Below, piece by piece: positions 1 through 16,600 of a stretch of DNA of 64,000 bases. Position 1 is the first letter of the stretch. Each line of letters starts with the position of its first letter. Below the pieces are notes generated by a model that made no database searches, was not told the DNA's origin, and was given only the letters and a program-made list of their open reading frames with translations. Position numbers and translations under genes: made by a program. Source of the DNA: Cytidiella melzeri (lineage: Eukaryota > Basidiomycota > Agaricomycetes > Polyporales > Irpicaceae); the NCBI GenBank assembly GCA_022592445.1, contig JABYQR010000148.1, forward strand, positions 39,494-103,493. The letters are read 5' to 3'.

Positions 1-1802
1 ATAATAACAGATCAGCTTGCACTTCATCCTCAGTTTCTCTCGTGAAGACTACGGACGCGCCACCTCACTGTCTAACATTACGAACAAGCTGAAAGGAACG
101 CAAGAAGACACTACTTTGGATCATCCCCCTTACCAAGATGGCGTACCAGAGGAGTATTACCACAAAACCAAAGTCCCTCCCGTCCAACGAAAGGCGAACG
201 CCACTTTCGTACTTCTGGCTCGCAACAGCGATCTCAATGGAATCGTCAGTAGTATGAAGCAAATGGGTGCGCTCAAATCAGAAAGGAACATTTAGCACTC
301 CCTTGACCTTACACATACAGAGGACCGATTCAACAAAAAGTTTCAATACCCATATACTTTCCTCAACGAGCAGCCATTCAGCGCTGAATTCAAGCAGTGC
401 GTCTCTTCTCCATGTATATGCGACTGACACGATAACCTCTGGCTTCCAGACGTGTGACAGAGCTCACGGATGCTCCGGTAAACTTCGGACTCATCGAGCA
501 CGACCATTGGTACCAGCCAGATTGGATCGACGAAGCGAAGGCGACAGAGTCGCGAATAAATATGGAGAAAAATAAGGTCATCTATGGAGGTGAGCACCAC
601 TCAGGGAACTTGAGCTACGAGCACTGCACTAAGGCGTGATGCTCGTCCAGGCAGCGTCCCGTACGTACTCACAGTCACACTGCGTGAGATCGCTGACAAA
701 GATGCAGGTATCGCAACATGTGTCGCTACAACTCAGGTGTGAGTACATTTCGGCTTTAGATCCCCGTTTCTTCGCTCTGACAGCACCTTCAGTTCTTCTT
801 CCGCCACCCTTTGCTGCAGCACTACAAATACTACTGGAGAATTGAGTAAGTTGGTAACAATTTGGGGAGGCACGGACTGACTAGTTTCCCAGACCGGATG
901 TCACGTTCTTCTGCGACCTCGACTACGATGTGAGTTTGTCATCGGTACGACGCTGCGAACGTTTCTCACGGGCTTGGTTTCAGCCGTTCTTGATCATGGA
1001 AGACCAGAAGAAGGTTTACGGTACGTTGATGATCATGGGCGCACGGGCGACTTGCTGAACTGGTTTTTTCTTCGGTCAGGCTTCACCGTCTCCCTGTACG
1101 AGTACGAGGCTACGATTCCCACGCTATGGGAAGCTGTGAAGGGTAGGTCAACTTATGCTCGGGCCAACAGCCACATTTACAAACTTTCTATCTTAGGCTT
1201 CATGCAAGAGAACCCTGAACTAATCCAAGCAGGAAATGGAATGCAATTTATTTCTGACGACAGCGGGAACACTTATAACCGTTGCCACTGTATGTATCTC
1301 CCTCTGTAACTCGAACACAACCATCTGACTTTGGGGGGTTCCTTCTAGTTTGGAGCAATTTTGAGATCGGCGACCTTGATTTCTGGCGAGGCGAGGCGTA
1401 CATGAAGTTCTTTGAATACCTGGACAAAAAGGGCGGTTTCTACTACGAGGTCAGCTTTTATCTGTTCGTTCTGAGTTTTCCTCTCTATTGTTTCTGACAA
1501 AACTGCACTCTTTAAGCGATGGGGCGACGCACCGGTACACAGCATTGGGGCCGCGCTCTTTGCTAAGAAAGAGCAAATCCATTTTTTCAACGACATCGGT
1601 CAGTTTTGTTCTTGTGACTTCCTGCAACGCGAAAGCGTTTCTCATCCTGCATTTTCATATGATAGGCTACCGCCACAACCCCTTCCAGCACTGCCCACAA
1701 GGCGATGCCCACGCCAAGGGCAAATGTTGGTGTTCGCCGTCCGATAACTTTGACTATGAGTCGTACTCGTGCTTGAAGCGCTACGATTCGATGTTCTCTT
1801 AG
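1..1802 (+). CDS. Kre2/Mnt1/Ktr-type alpha-1,2-mannosyltransferase (GT15), 5' end outside window
   Basis: This is a Golgi type II membrane enzyme family that transfers mannose from GDP-mannose to O- and N-linked glycans of cell-wall and secreted proteins. The spliced product shows the GT15 core in order: [14 protein letters not shown] near 200, [20 protein letters not shown] after an intron at 267-320, then [12 protein letters not shown] near 500, [14 protein letters not shown] near 900-970, [31 protein letters not shown] near 1350, and the C-terminal [15 protein letters not shown] and [11 protein letters not shown] blocks. At least eight short introns are visible, and the stop TAG is at 1800-1802. 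The N-terminal cytosolic tail and membrane anchor are not seen and probably lie upstream of base 1. Family assignment is firm; which Kre2/Ktr paralogue this is cannot be told. Confidence 0.93.
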
Positions 1803-2066
1803 GTCTAGGCGTGTCTATTGTGCGGCTGTGTCTGCTGGCATTAGATAACACCCTTGTTGTTATGCCCGTTGATTCGTTTGTTTTCTGTCGTTTTCGTATT
1901 GTTTTCTTGGCCATGTGCGTGTTTGTTCACTCTCGTGATAATATCAACCGGAATAATCGCAGGCGAACGTATGAGTCCGTGACATCTCAAAAGCGACGGT
2001 CGCTCTCACTTCAGAACACACTCATAGCTCCGCCCTTAATGTCTAGATCGAAAACTTGGCATGTCA

Positions 2067-5000
2067 TTACAGTATGGATTGCGAGTAGTATTGATACTGC
2101 CACAAGGAGAGAAAGTCAGATTTCTGCACGTTGCCAAAAACTCCTGGAAGATGTCTTCAACTCACCGAGTCATACAACCTGGTCCAATTGGACCCTAGCG
2201 AGGTGTCTATCAACCGCTCGACGTGTTCCTCGACAGCCGCCTGCGTCAGACCCTGCTGGAACCTCTCGCGGAGCTGGTTCGCAGTCTGCTCTCCGAGAGC
2301 AACGAAGCAAGGTAACGTCGAATCTGCAAATCCAAAACACAAAATTCTGCATGTCAGAATACAACGCGGGCCTTAGAGACAGAAACGAACCTTTTTGCAT
2401 AAGCTCGACGAGCGCTGGGTACAAGTGTTAATTTGTTTTTGGCCTGTCCCCGAAGTAAGAACTGACGAGTACAAAAGTTGACGTACTGATGATTCGATCG
2501 CAGTGTTTTCGGGCGGCCTCGAAGCCTTCCTTGAACGATCGTCTGAACTCTTTGTACGGCTCTCCGTCAATCCCACCGAGAACCTCGATGTATTCGAGTG
2601 GTAGTTTGAACGGCGCGGCTTCAAAGCCGATGTTACCAGGAGAGTTTGAGAGCATGAAGCCAAAGTCGATGTGGATGAGATGGCCGTCGCGGTCGATGAG
2701 AATGTTGCCGTTGTGACGGTCCTTGATCTGTAGGAGGTATGTGACAACGGAGTAGCCTGTGACTCAAGTGTTAGTGATGTTGTAGTCATATTGGTGTGTA
2801 GAGTCGGATACAAACCGGCGAGTGACTTTGCAAAGTTTCGCTGGGCACGAGCAAATTTTGCCGATGCAGGATCACCATATGCCTGAAGAACGATGTTCAG
2901 CCAGTCAGATCACCGCAAACATGAGAATGGTTGCGCTCACGTTCTTGAAGTGATCATATAATGAGACATGTCCTAGCCTACCAGTAGCTAGTCGTCGGGC
3001 ATATTCAGCCTTCTTAATCGAGTGTATTGAGATCGCGTCTGTAATGGTCTCGACAAGCCCAGAGCTATTGCCTGTAATCAATATTCGGAAGCTGTCGATT
3101 ATGAGTAAGCGTGCAGTATGATGCAAACAGCCTAACGTACGATCGAATCCAGCAAGTGCAGTGTTCATCCTTGAAGATCTTTTCGAACTCTTGTATGAGT
3201 TGAACGGCGAGCTGTTCTTGACGTAGATCACCTCCTGTTTTGACGATGACCGAGACACAATCCCAATTGGCTGATCATGCTCAAGGTTAGATATGCTGAT
3301 GACGGGACTTTTGAACTCTCGCAACATGTACCTAAGTGTCCGTACGGAGATGCTTGCCGTATACGACTCTGGATCATTTCTATCAGCAAGACTACGATTC
3401 ACCGTAAAGAAGCGTGGTAATGCTTGCCTTCTTGGCAGCCCATGATTCACCCACAACAACGGCTGAAGGATCGGCTTTGCTCAGCTCTCTCCTGATAATA
3501 CCCTCGTCCTCCGCCGTCTTCATATTCCCGCCTGTATCGCCAATTCTCAACGTTCCCTCTCCCGTACGGTTTTCGCGCATACGCTCCATGCGCTCTTCCT
3601 CCAAGGCCAGCATCTCGTTCATAATTCGATTGCGGATTGCTGCCGCCTCGGTCTGCTGAAGTTTCAAACGCATAGGAGCAGTTCCGGGAGCAGGCGTCTG
3701 AGGTGGCTGCGTCGTATCGCTGGAAGAATTGCTGTTTTCCGGAAGAGGAGGTGTAACTGTAAGCCAGTTGGAGCCAGGCAGCCACTTCAGTGGCGAAGAA
3801 GACTCTGTCGAAGGAGTACCCGGGACGGGTAATGCAGCAGCGGATTCTCGCGCATTCGCGTTGAGCTGCGCCAGCATCACCGCGGCTGTGCGCATGCGCT
3901 CAGAGTATTCGTCCAAGGACAGAACGCGCTGTGCTTGCGGACGAAGGGCCTCAACGTAAGGCTTGACGCTATTCGCTCTGGATAGACTTGGTCGAGGGTT
4001 TAAGGCTGCAGAGGCATCGATGGATGTTTGAGGAGACGACGGCGTAGAGGACCAAGTAGCAATGTCTAGTTCCCTGTTCTTCGGTGCGGGACGGAGTACG
4101 ATTGATTCTGACAGATCAATCGGCCGCGAACGTAACGAGCCTTCGTCGCCATAAAGTTGTTCGACAAGGTCGACCTCTTCTTCGTCCGGATTTGGAGACG
4201 ACACATCGCCAGGACTAGTCATGGAAACGTCCTGAGAGTCGTCGTCCACTGCGGTAGTGGTATCTACCTCAAGAACTCCGTTCGACCTATCAGAGTCAGG
4301 ACCAGAATGAGACCTTGACCGATCCATGCCAGGTGATTTTGCGCCATTGAACGATACGAGATCGTTTGAAGCTCCTTTTCTTTCGTTCTCTTTCGCCACG
4401 ATCTTCCTGAGAACCTCTTTGTTTGACCGCTTCATTGGATCAAAGTCGAGGTCGCCGTGGAGAATCTCTATGAGGAGGAGATACGGGGCTCGTTCCGCAG
4501 AGTTTAAGACAACACTTTCGCCTGGAGGTATCCGCACAATCTTATGATGTGGCTCTGTCAGACCAGTGTCGCGATCGAGCGTGTCAGAGGATGTGCACCA
4601 CATTGGCATGCATACCTACACACCATGTGAGCTGAGCTTGATTAATGCTATTAATTGGGTTACCTCAGCAGGAAGCATATGATTCAAACCAGTTAGCTCA
4701 GCCCGAAGGGCACTGACTCGAGCAGGCTTCGGAACGACCAGCAGTCTGTTGCAAATATTTTCTAGGGCGAGCAGAAATTGGATCTGGATCGTCGATAAGG
4801 GCATGTTATAGTTATAGATACACCCACATACCTCTGTACGACAATAGTGACTACGTAGCAAGAACTTTTGCGCCGACAGGTCGTACTTCTGCAGCAATAT
4901 ATCGACAGAGGTGACGCTATTAGGTCGGCGGAAATGACGAGATGCAGAAAACGTAGGTGTAGATTGGAATGGTGAAGGCAGAGCTGGCGATGCTAAGGAC

Positions 5001-5992
5001 GGAACATCATGCTGACCAAATGGGTCTTCGGATAACCTCGGCTTCCTGAGATCCTTGAGGTGTAGTGGAAGTGCAGGACTGGTCTGAGCTCCTATGGTCT
5101 GTCGGCGAGAGTGTGCACCAGATTGGAAACTGCCATTCAATCGCACTGTTGATAGCCGAGTTTGCTCTGGTTGCGACCCGATGGCATTGACCGCTGTGTT
5201 GTCCGTGTCTTCGGGATCAGAAGTGTCGTCTTCAACGTCGACATCTGGAGTGCTGTCGGAGGGCGTCCTAACAATACCCTCTGGGTTGTCCAAGCTCCTC
5301 AGGTCATGTCCTTGATCGTCAATCCTACCTTGTTCTAGAGCGACTTCCCCCATTATATCCGTCAACATTGGCATCGCTGGTGCGCCTGCAAGCGCAATTC
5401 CTATACCAACGAGAGCAGGGCTGACGTTCGGTCGCATCTTCTTGCGAATTATTCCTGGCAGAGAGGACTGGTTGAGGACCGAGTACGGAGTACCGGATGT
5501 CGGAAGGTCGCCATAAATCATTTCATGACACTGGTTCAAGACACGCTGGCAAATAAGGAAGGACTCAGACGTATGGTCAGACCGAGGGAGTTCCTTGAGG
5601 TGCGCTTGCATGAACCAGAGAGTCTAACAATGTCTCTGAGTAGCGTTACAACAATTGCTCTTTATGGACGTACCAGCATCGATATATGTGTGGACTTGTG
5701 TGCGATCTCTACCACGAAGCATTCCAGTGCGCGAGACTTGGATGGTCTCGTCACTAGCAGGTGGCTTCACGATGTGAGTAACGACATTCCTTGCAAGTAC
5801 ACTGCAACGATGCACACACCAAACGAATCCCCATACTTCGCGTAATTCGCGCGTGTCCAGCTCTCGTAGCCTCCTGGTAAGATAGTATGTTATCCCTATG
5901 TTGTCTGCATAGATCCGGAGGTATTGAAGAGCGACGTGTACGGAAAAGAAAGACGGCGACAGAAACAGGCGTAAAAGGAGAGCATGAGACAT
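2067..5992 (-). CDS. PIK1: Phosphatidylinositol 4-kinase, Pik1/PI4K-beta type
   Basis: The enzyme phosphorylates phosphatidylinositol at position 4 at the Golgi and in the nucleus and drives secretory traffic. The start at 5992 gives MSHALLLRLFLSPSFF, followed by the lipid-kinase-unique region (YADNIGITYYLTRRLREL). A long low-complexity middle follows (about 3500-5400). The kinase domain begins with the PPGESVVLNSAERAPYLLLIEIL block near 4480. The catalytic loop reads DRHNGN and the metal-binding loop HIDFGF near 2660-2730, then the SPGNIGFEAAPFKLP activation segment. The last open frame would stop near 2157, but splicing a 42-base intron (2124-2165) gives a tail ending QYYSQSIL with stop at 2067-2069, which matches the usual PI4K C-terminus, so that end is chosen. 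It is divergent from the OST3 gene 198 bases away. Exon borders in the middle are approximate. Confidence 0.93.
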
Positions 5993-6190
5993 TACACAAT
6001 TTTCAGAGGCGTAACACCCAACGTTGAGTGCGACGTGGGCAACGCTGCCCACCGAGTATTACGACGGCGAAACCTGAAAGAGTGGGATGATATTGAGCGC
6101 CTATGCCTGTGTTCTCAAAATAGCAGGAGTGAACAGACACGTCGCAAGTTGGCACTGTGCAGGTTACACAACTCTCTCTCCTCAACGGCC
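5993..6190. promoter_or_regulatory. Shared divergent promoter of PIK1 and OST3
   Basis: Only 198 bases separate the start codons of the two divergent genes, so both core promoters must lie here. I see no clear TATA box. Both products act in the secretory pathway, which would fit co-expression, but that is inference. Confidence 0.5.
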
Positions 6191-7406
6191 ATGTTGCTGC
6201 TACATCTCCTCGCTCTTTTCGTTCTACCAGTGTGTCTTGCGGCAACCAGCGACATCCAAGACCAGTTTATCAAGCTCGCCAAAGCGGGCAACGGCGTCAT
6301 CAAACTCGATGAACACACCTTCGACTCGTTAACTGCATCCACTCGGGAGTGGTCTGCAACAGTGGTCTTCACAGCGATGGATCCTAGGCGGAAATGTAAT
6401 CCTTGCAAGTAATGCAATATCTTCCATACTCACCAATTTCATGGCTGACAATGGCGCGAAGGCAGTTTCAGCCATCCTTAGATGCTGTCGCTCGAGCATG
6501 GACCAAGGTTCCTACAGCTACACGCGATCAACATTTCTTCGCCGTAGCCGATTTTGACGAGGCCGGGAGGATTTTCACCAAGGTATGAAGCCTATGCATT
6601 GTACTTGGTAATGATGGCTGATAGTTGGTAGCTCGGCATCCAATCCGCACCTGTTGTATACAACTACCCCGCTGCCGAAGGGGCTCGCAAACCCGCCAAC
6701 GGCAGGTCATTCCCCTCGACCTATGACTTCTCCAAGTGAGTGCTCGGTAAACTCTGAACTCGCTTTGAGCTCTAAACATTATGGTAGCGGTTTCACCGCT
6801 GAAGCCCTTGCCAAGCACCTATCGCTCTACACACCAGTCCACATTCCATACTACCCCCCTGTGGACTGGAGCAAATACGGAAAATTAGCTGCAACAGGTC
6901 TTCTGCTAACGACGGTCCTGCGCTTCATCTTTCCACTGCTCAGGTCCCGGGTGACGTGGGCAGTCATCACCATCGGCATCATACTGATCATGACCGGTGG
7001 CTTCATGTTCGTCCGCATCCGAGGAATGCCATACAATGAGGGAGGGAACTGGATTGCAGCAGGTTTCCAGACTCAATTCGGGCAGGAGACAAATGTTGTT
7101 GCGCTTATATGTGAGTTCACATCGTCATTCTTACATCGCGAAGTATTTTTCGTTGAATCGTATCATGCAAGACGGTCTTCTGGCCGGGGCATTCCTAATG
7201 CTGACCATGGTGGCTCCATATCAAACTTCCAAAGCTAGACAACAAATGCAAGTTTGGCTTTGGAGTATTGTCGTATTCGTCATGTTTTCGGTGCTCATCT
7301 CCCTGTTCCGAGTCAAAAACAGAGGTACGCATTTTGTTTCTCACAGCAAGTGGTCGAACGAATTTAACGGGAATTGTCAGGCTACCCATTCAAGTTGCTC
7401 TTGTAG
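6191..7406 (+). CDS. OST3: Oligosaccharyltransferase subunit Ost3/Ost6 (MagT1/TUSC3 family)
   Basis: This subunit of the ER oligosaccharyltransferase has a lumenal thioredoxin-like domain that holds acceptor proteins by mixed disulfides during N-glycosylation. The start at 6191 gives a signal peptide (MLLLHLLALFVLPVCLA). The thioredoxin-like domain follows, with the redox motif CNPC just before the first intron (after 6411), then FFAVADFDEAGRIF and SAPVVYNYPAAEG. The C-terminal half has four hydrophobic segments: GKLAATGLLLTTVLRFIF, VTWAVITIGIILIMTGG, LLAGAFLMLTMVAPY and VWLWSIVVFVMFSVLI. The last intron (7325-7380) joins KNRG to YPFKLLL and TAG at 7404-7406. This is the standard architecture and length of the family (about 320 residues). 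Confidence 0.94.
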
Positions 7407-7920
7407 GGTTGCTTGGCTCTCCGTGTATGAACGGCTGCATAGAGGCATAAAGCGAATTTCGCGTGATGCCAGAATGAGAATCAACCCTGAAATCAAAAGT
7501 CTCGCTCGCGTATTCTCTGCAGATAGGTTGAAGGTATAGACTGGTAACCAAAGGGTACAATGAACTCATTGCCTATAGCGTCCGTTGAAGGACCTCAGAT
7601 TCCGAGATATTGTGAAAAGAGAGCTCAGATCATATAGTGAGGACTTGCTCGGGACCCACATTCACACTCCCTCATCACGGTAGACAATCAGAGAGATGAT
7701 GTACACTTTTATTCGACGATGGTTAATGTGACAATCGTGGCAGACAGGAACGAGACAACGATAACAACGACGCGCAAGTGAGAAAAGGGAGTGTCATAAT
7801 AGATGCGTGAGGTGTGAGTGGAAAGCTAGCTAAGCCATGATCGACCGCGTATACTGATACTAAGGTAGGAGCACAAGGAAGAAAGAGAGAGAACGTTGAG
7901 CGGGAAGGAGAAAAAAAGTC
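7407..7920. other. Convergent 3' intergenic region
   Basis: This stretch lies between the stops of the convergent OST3 and USP7-type genes. It is AT-richer and presumably holds both 3' UTRs. Nothing else is recognised. Confidence 0.5.
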
Positions 7921-12156
<4,236 letters not shown>

Positions 12157-13623
12157 GTCGCTCTAGCAATGACGCATAGTATTAGTCACCCATTCTGGAT
12201 GCCCTCTGAGGATGAAGGGAATTACCATGGCGATCGAGAGAAAGAAAGAGAGTCGGAGGAAATGCTAGACGATACAGGGATGTGGGTGAAGACAGACAAG
12301 AGTTAAAGAAGAGCGAAGGCGTTGCAGGGAATGAGAGCGTCGTGCTGCTCATCCTTCGGAAAGACCCTGCGAGTAAGCGGTCTAGCGTGGGAGTAGATTA
12401 GTCATCCACACGTGGCTGTAAAGATAAAAACGCCGTCCGAAAATACATCTTCTTCGCAACTCCTACTATAATACTCTCCGCTTGTTCATTGCTTCATTGC
12501 GACACACACAAATTGTGGACTTGAAGCCATAGGTCTCTTGTATCATCGGGGATATCAACTTGCTAAGTTCCCAGAATTGCACCCCTTCTCGCATCTCTTT
12601 ACCACACGATCCTTAAATTGTCTCGACAGGGATGCATTTATGCCTCCACCAGCCTTGCCGCTGTTCTACTGTCGGTAATGAGTCAACATCGTGTAACAGC
12701 AACCCACTCGTGCAATGGTAGGCACCGTGCCTCGTTATGAGGCAAGGCTGCTCGGGGCAACCCCCATTGTTGAGTTGTTTTGCCTCAATACTCATAGGAC
12801 GCGCAAACCTCTCAGGTGTGCCAGGCACGTCATACTGGTGTTGTTGGTATACATTTTACTGTCGTGTTTTGTATGTCTGCTCCCCAGAACATGTTTTTTG
12901 ACAAGCATCGCAGTGATCTGGCCGACCCTCGACGTCTAACAGTGAGTACTTGTGAATGTATAAATGCTGCTTCTTGTAAAAATGGGTCCTAAACGTATTC
13001 GGGACCATGACCAATGAATTTCATAGGTTACTGCCTCAATCTCATCACAACTGCAGGCTGTGTTCTTTCTGCATATTATAACTATCTGGCTACCGCTCAA
13101 TATTGCCTGTGTTTGTGCACCATATCTCCCGCTTGGGCAAATCATGCACAGCACGTAGAGGTACTTACAGTTATGGAAGTGGTTCAAGGCTGATGTTACT
13201 TGTGCACATGCACAAACAGATGATTTTGCGTCGTTGTAAGCTTCGGCAAGGGAAAGATGTGGGCGCGCTGTACCCAACTTGACAGCGAGAATTACGGGGC
13301 TCAGAGTTTTGACCAGACGCTGCACTCCGAGTCTGAACTTGGCTGTTTCGGCCTTGAGCCAGTGGATTGAAAGACAGCGAGCATTCTTCGTAAAGAGTGG
13401 AATGAACGAGGCATACGCCTGGAAATGACGAGGCGCCGTGTGTGCCACTTGCCAGTGGACTAATAGTTTGGTGTGCCTCAGCCTCATGTCGACACTGCTC
13501 TTTCGCAGTCAACCACATTCTCTCCACCCCTTATTATTGCCTGAGACGACTATTACCACGATAACGAACAAACTCTACGTTGATCGAGTCCACATACTAT
13601 TCGAAACTTGACCGCCGACACCG
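12157..13623. other. 1.5-kb intergenic region without a recognised gene
   Basis: It contains the promoter of the USP7-type gene and the 5' region of the next gene. Two overlapping minus-strand frames near 12936-13527 (up to 183 codons) show no recognisable domain and a biased, Cys/Ser-rich composition. I do not call a gene. Confidence 0.4.
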
Positions 13624-16600
13624 ATGCTGGGCAGTCGCCGTCGACATGCCAGTGTTACAAGAAAGGACGTTCCTGCTCTATGGCCAACAGAATCCAACAG
13701 TGAGAGATCACGACCAAGCCAGAGACCGCCAAACGACTACGGCGCAACAACACCAAGCACTGGCCATCAGCGTGCGCCCAGGAGGAGTGATGTGTTAGGC
13801 AACCTCTCTGCTTCTCCAGCGTCTTCTGTTGTTCACAAACTTTCTCGCGACAGGGATCAGCCCTATGCCACCGCCCAATCAACTCAGTACTCGACCACCA
13901 ACTCCTACCAACCTCCCATGGCTGCCGTCGCCGCGAGCTCCTCCTCGCGAGTCCGGTCTCACGACTTGGGCGGCCAAGACACCTACGACCTGCGCGCATA
14001 TATCAAGAAGAAGACCACAGACAGGCGGAGCCCTCGTTCCTCTGAGGAGAAGCTGTACGCGCCCGACTCGGCGAAGCAGTCGCGATTTGGTACACAATCC
14101 CGCGGTGAATACCTCGCAGCAGCGCCTGCGTTCCATGGAGCGTCGCAGTCGTACTACACTCCCAGTGCCCAGCCCTCACGCGATCCAGTGACACCCCAGC
14201 ACGATAGAGACAGGGAGAAGGCACAGGCTCGGGAACGGAAGAAGTTGGAAAAGGAGGCAGCAAGAGCGAGAATAGAAGAGGAGAAGGCAAAGGCTCGAGC
14301 ATATGAGAGAGAGCGCGATAGAGAACGGGAGAAGCGACGAGAAGAAAAGGAGCTCCGTCGGGCTGAGCGAGAGCGGGAGAAAGAGCGGGAGCTTCGCAGA
14401 GAGGAGAAAGAGCAGGAACGTCTTCGCAGAAATAAGGAGGAGAACGCTAAAGGGCAGACCAGAGTGCAAGACAGCGACCTGGTGTACCCTCAGCATTCTG
14501 CTTCTGCTCAGATCTCGGCGGCAGCAGGCGCCTTGAAACATTACGCAGAGAGCAAGTTATCGGTGAGTTACATTGCACTGAAGACCTATTCGTCGTTCCT
14601 CATGTTTCCTTTAGTCACGTCATCAGCCTGCAGAACAAGTCCCTTCCTCAAGCTCCAACCTTGCTCTGCCGCAGTACAGTGCTTCGACACAGCCTGGTGG
14701 TGGCAATACCAGGCTCCAAGCCACGACTGATACACGCAGACATGATTCCTCACAGATAACGCCACCACACGTGCCTGCGAAGGACAACAAACGTTACCGT
14801 ACTCATCGTGACAAAGCCGCAGCGCAACAGAGTGCTCAAGAGTCTGGATTCTCAAGCAGCGAACAAGAACTTTCCGGCAGGGAACGTTTACCTGTACGTA
14901 CCGCAGCGTCATCCAACCCGTTCATCATCCTCATGTATGCGATATCTAGAGAGTCACCGAGCGCCGTTACACGAATCGCGATCCTTACGATACACACCAA
15001 TCCGGGCCCTCCGGGAGCGAGAATGAGCGTAATTCGAGGGATAGGGTAAGCCATGCTGCAATCTGGAAATACGTTAATGCCGATGCTGAATCATCAAAGA
15101 CACGGAAGATCAGCAGAGCATATGTTGAAGGATATAGCGGTGATTCCAATAGAACGGGAGGGGCAGCTCAAGTTCAGGGTTCTGTACAGCCCAGCGCACC
15201 CGTAGGTTCTGCCAGCTTTCAACCCTATACACCACAAATAGTCAGCATTCGAGCTGGACAGGGCCCTCCGGATCCGTCAACGCCTCAGTTACGTTCCAAG
15301 ACTGCACTTGCCTCTGGACAAAGTCGCGCCCGCGACGTGCCGCCAGGGCCCACCTCTATACCTGGCCAAATACCTCCTACTCATACGACACAGGGGTATT
15401 CTTCACAGATTCACCACACCCAACAAGGACCGCCTCGTTATCCCCAAAGCCAACCTTTGCAAGATAATGTGTCTCGACTACATAACGTCTTGGGGACTTC
15501 AAATCAAGCACCATTGCCGCCTCTTCCACTCGATGCAACTACACAGTATTCTCAGGCTGATCTGCCAATGGGTCGGCCATCGTACACACCTCCTGCCCAG
15601 CCAGCACAGCCGACATTAACTCCTAAGAGCATGGCCCCGAGTCTATCAAAGGATACTGTTTTAGGTCGCTCTCACACAGTGATATCGACCGCTGATAACC
15701 GACAAGCACCTCCGAAGAATGGCTCAGGATATTCACCTGGGAAGATCCAAGGAACTCAATTCTCGTCAAATTCATCCACTTTCTCATCAGCTCACCTCAA
15801 TCTCAGCGTCTACCAAACTCCCGGGCCTGCTATATCGGCAGAGATCATCCTTCCGACTGGCACCACTGACTTGCCTGATGGCAGCACCCAATTTGTCACG
15901 GTTACGCAGACAACTGTCAAAGACCTAGCGGCAAGATTCCCTCTCAACGAAGACGTGCTCACGTCGGCATCATCATCTACGCTTGCTGGCACCGCCCATC
16001 AGCAGACGGCCTCCGGTAGCACACCTCCGCAACAGCGAAAGGATCATGTTGAGCAGCCTCGACATACAGGTAATTACATGCCGGACTCTATGCTCTCGCC
16101 AAACTGGGCTGCAACTCCGGCTAGCCAATCCAAGCCGCTGGGTTCGCGGAACCCATATGACGAGAATGATGTTCCTATCCCAATACCTGCGCCCAGGACT
16201 ACGGCGTGGGCGCAAGCTACGGTCTCTGCGCCAATCCACCAAGTGCAAACTAGTGATCCACGTGGACAGAAGCAGACACTACCACCGCTACCGATTACCT
16301 CAGCGTCTTCCCAGCAGTCCTCTCGCCCGCAGCCTACAGCTCTGCAGTCAAGAGGCCCTGGTGTGTATGGACAGCCCGAGCTAGCATATGGAAACCATTA
16401 TGCGACTTCGAGGGCTTCGCAGAACACTAGCATGCAAGCGCCCGTCAGCATCCAGGCGTCTTCATCTTTTCACCCCTCTAATAACTCGCCTTCACGAAGT
16501 CTTCAACAAACCATCAAGGGCTCTCCGGCAAGTGGTAACAATGGACCTTCGCTCGCGGCCGCGACACCTAAGCATTCGCCTTCCCAGCGTCTTCACGCGC

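Noticed and set aside
2157..2165. Stop of PIK1 near 2157 (tail reading YDSVS)
   Set aside because: A 42-base intron with proper borders leads to a tail ending QYYSQSIL, which fits the PI4K family better, so the gene is taken to end at 2067.
12936..13527. Overlapping minus-strand open frames of up to 183 codons
   Set aside because: No recognisable domain, odd Cys/Ser-rich composition and no clear splice context; likely chance frames in an intergenic region.
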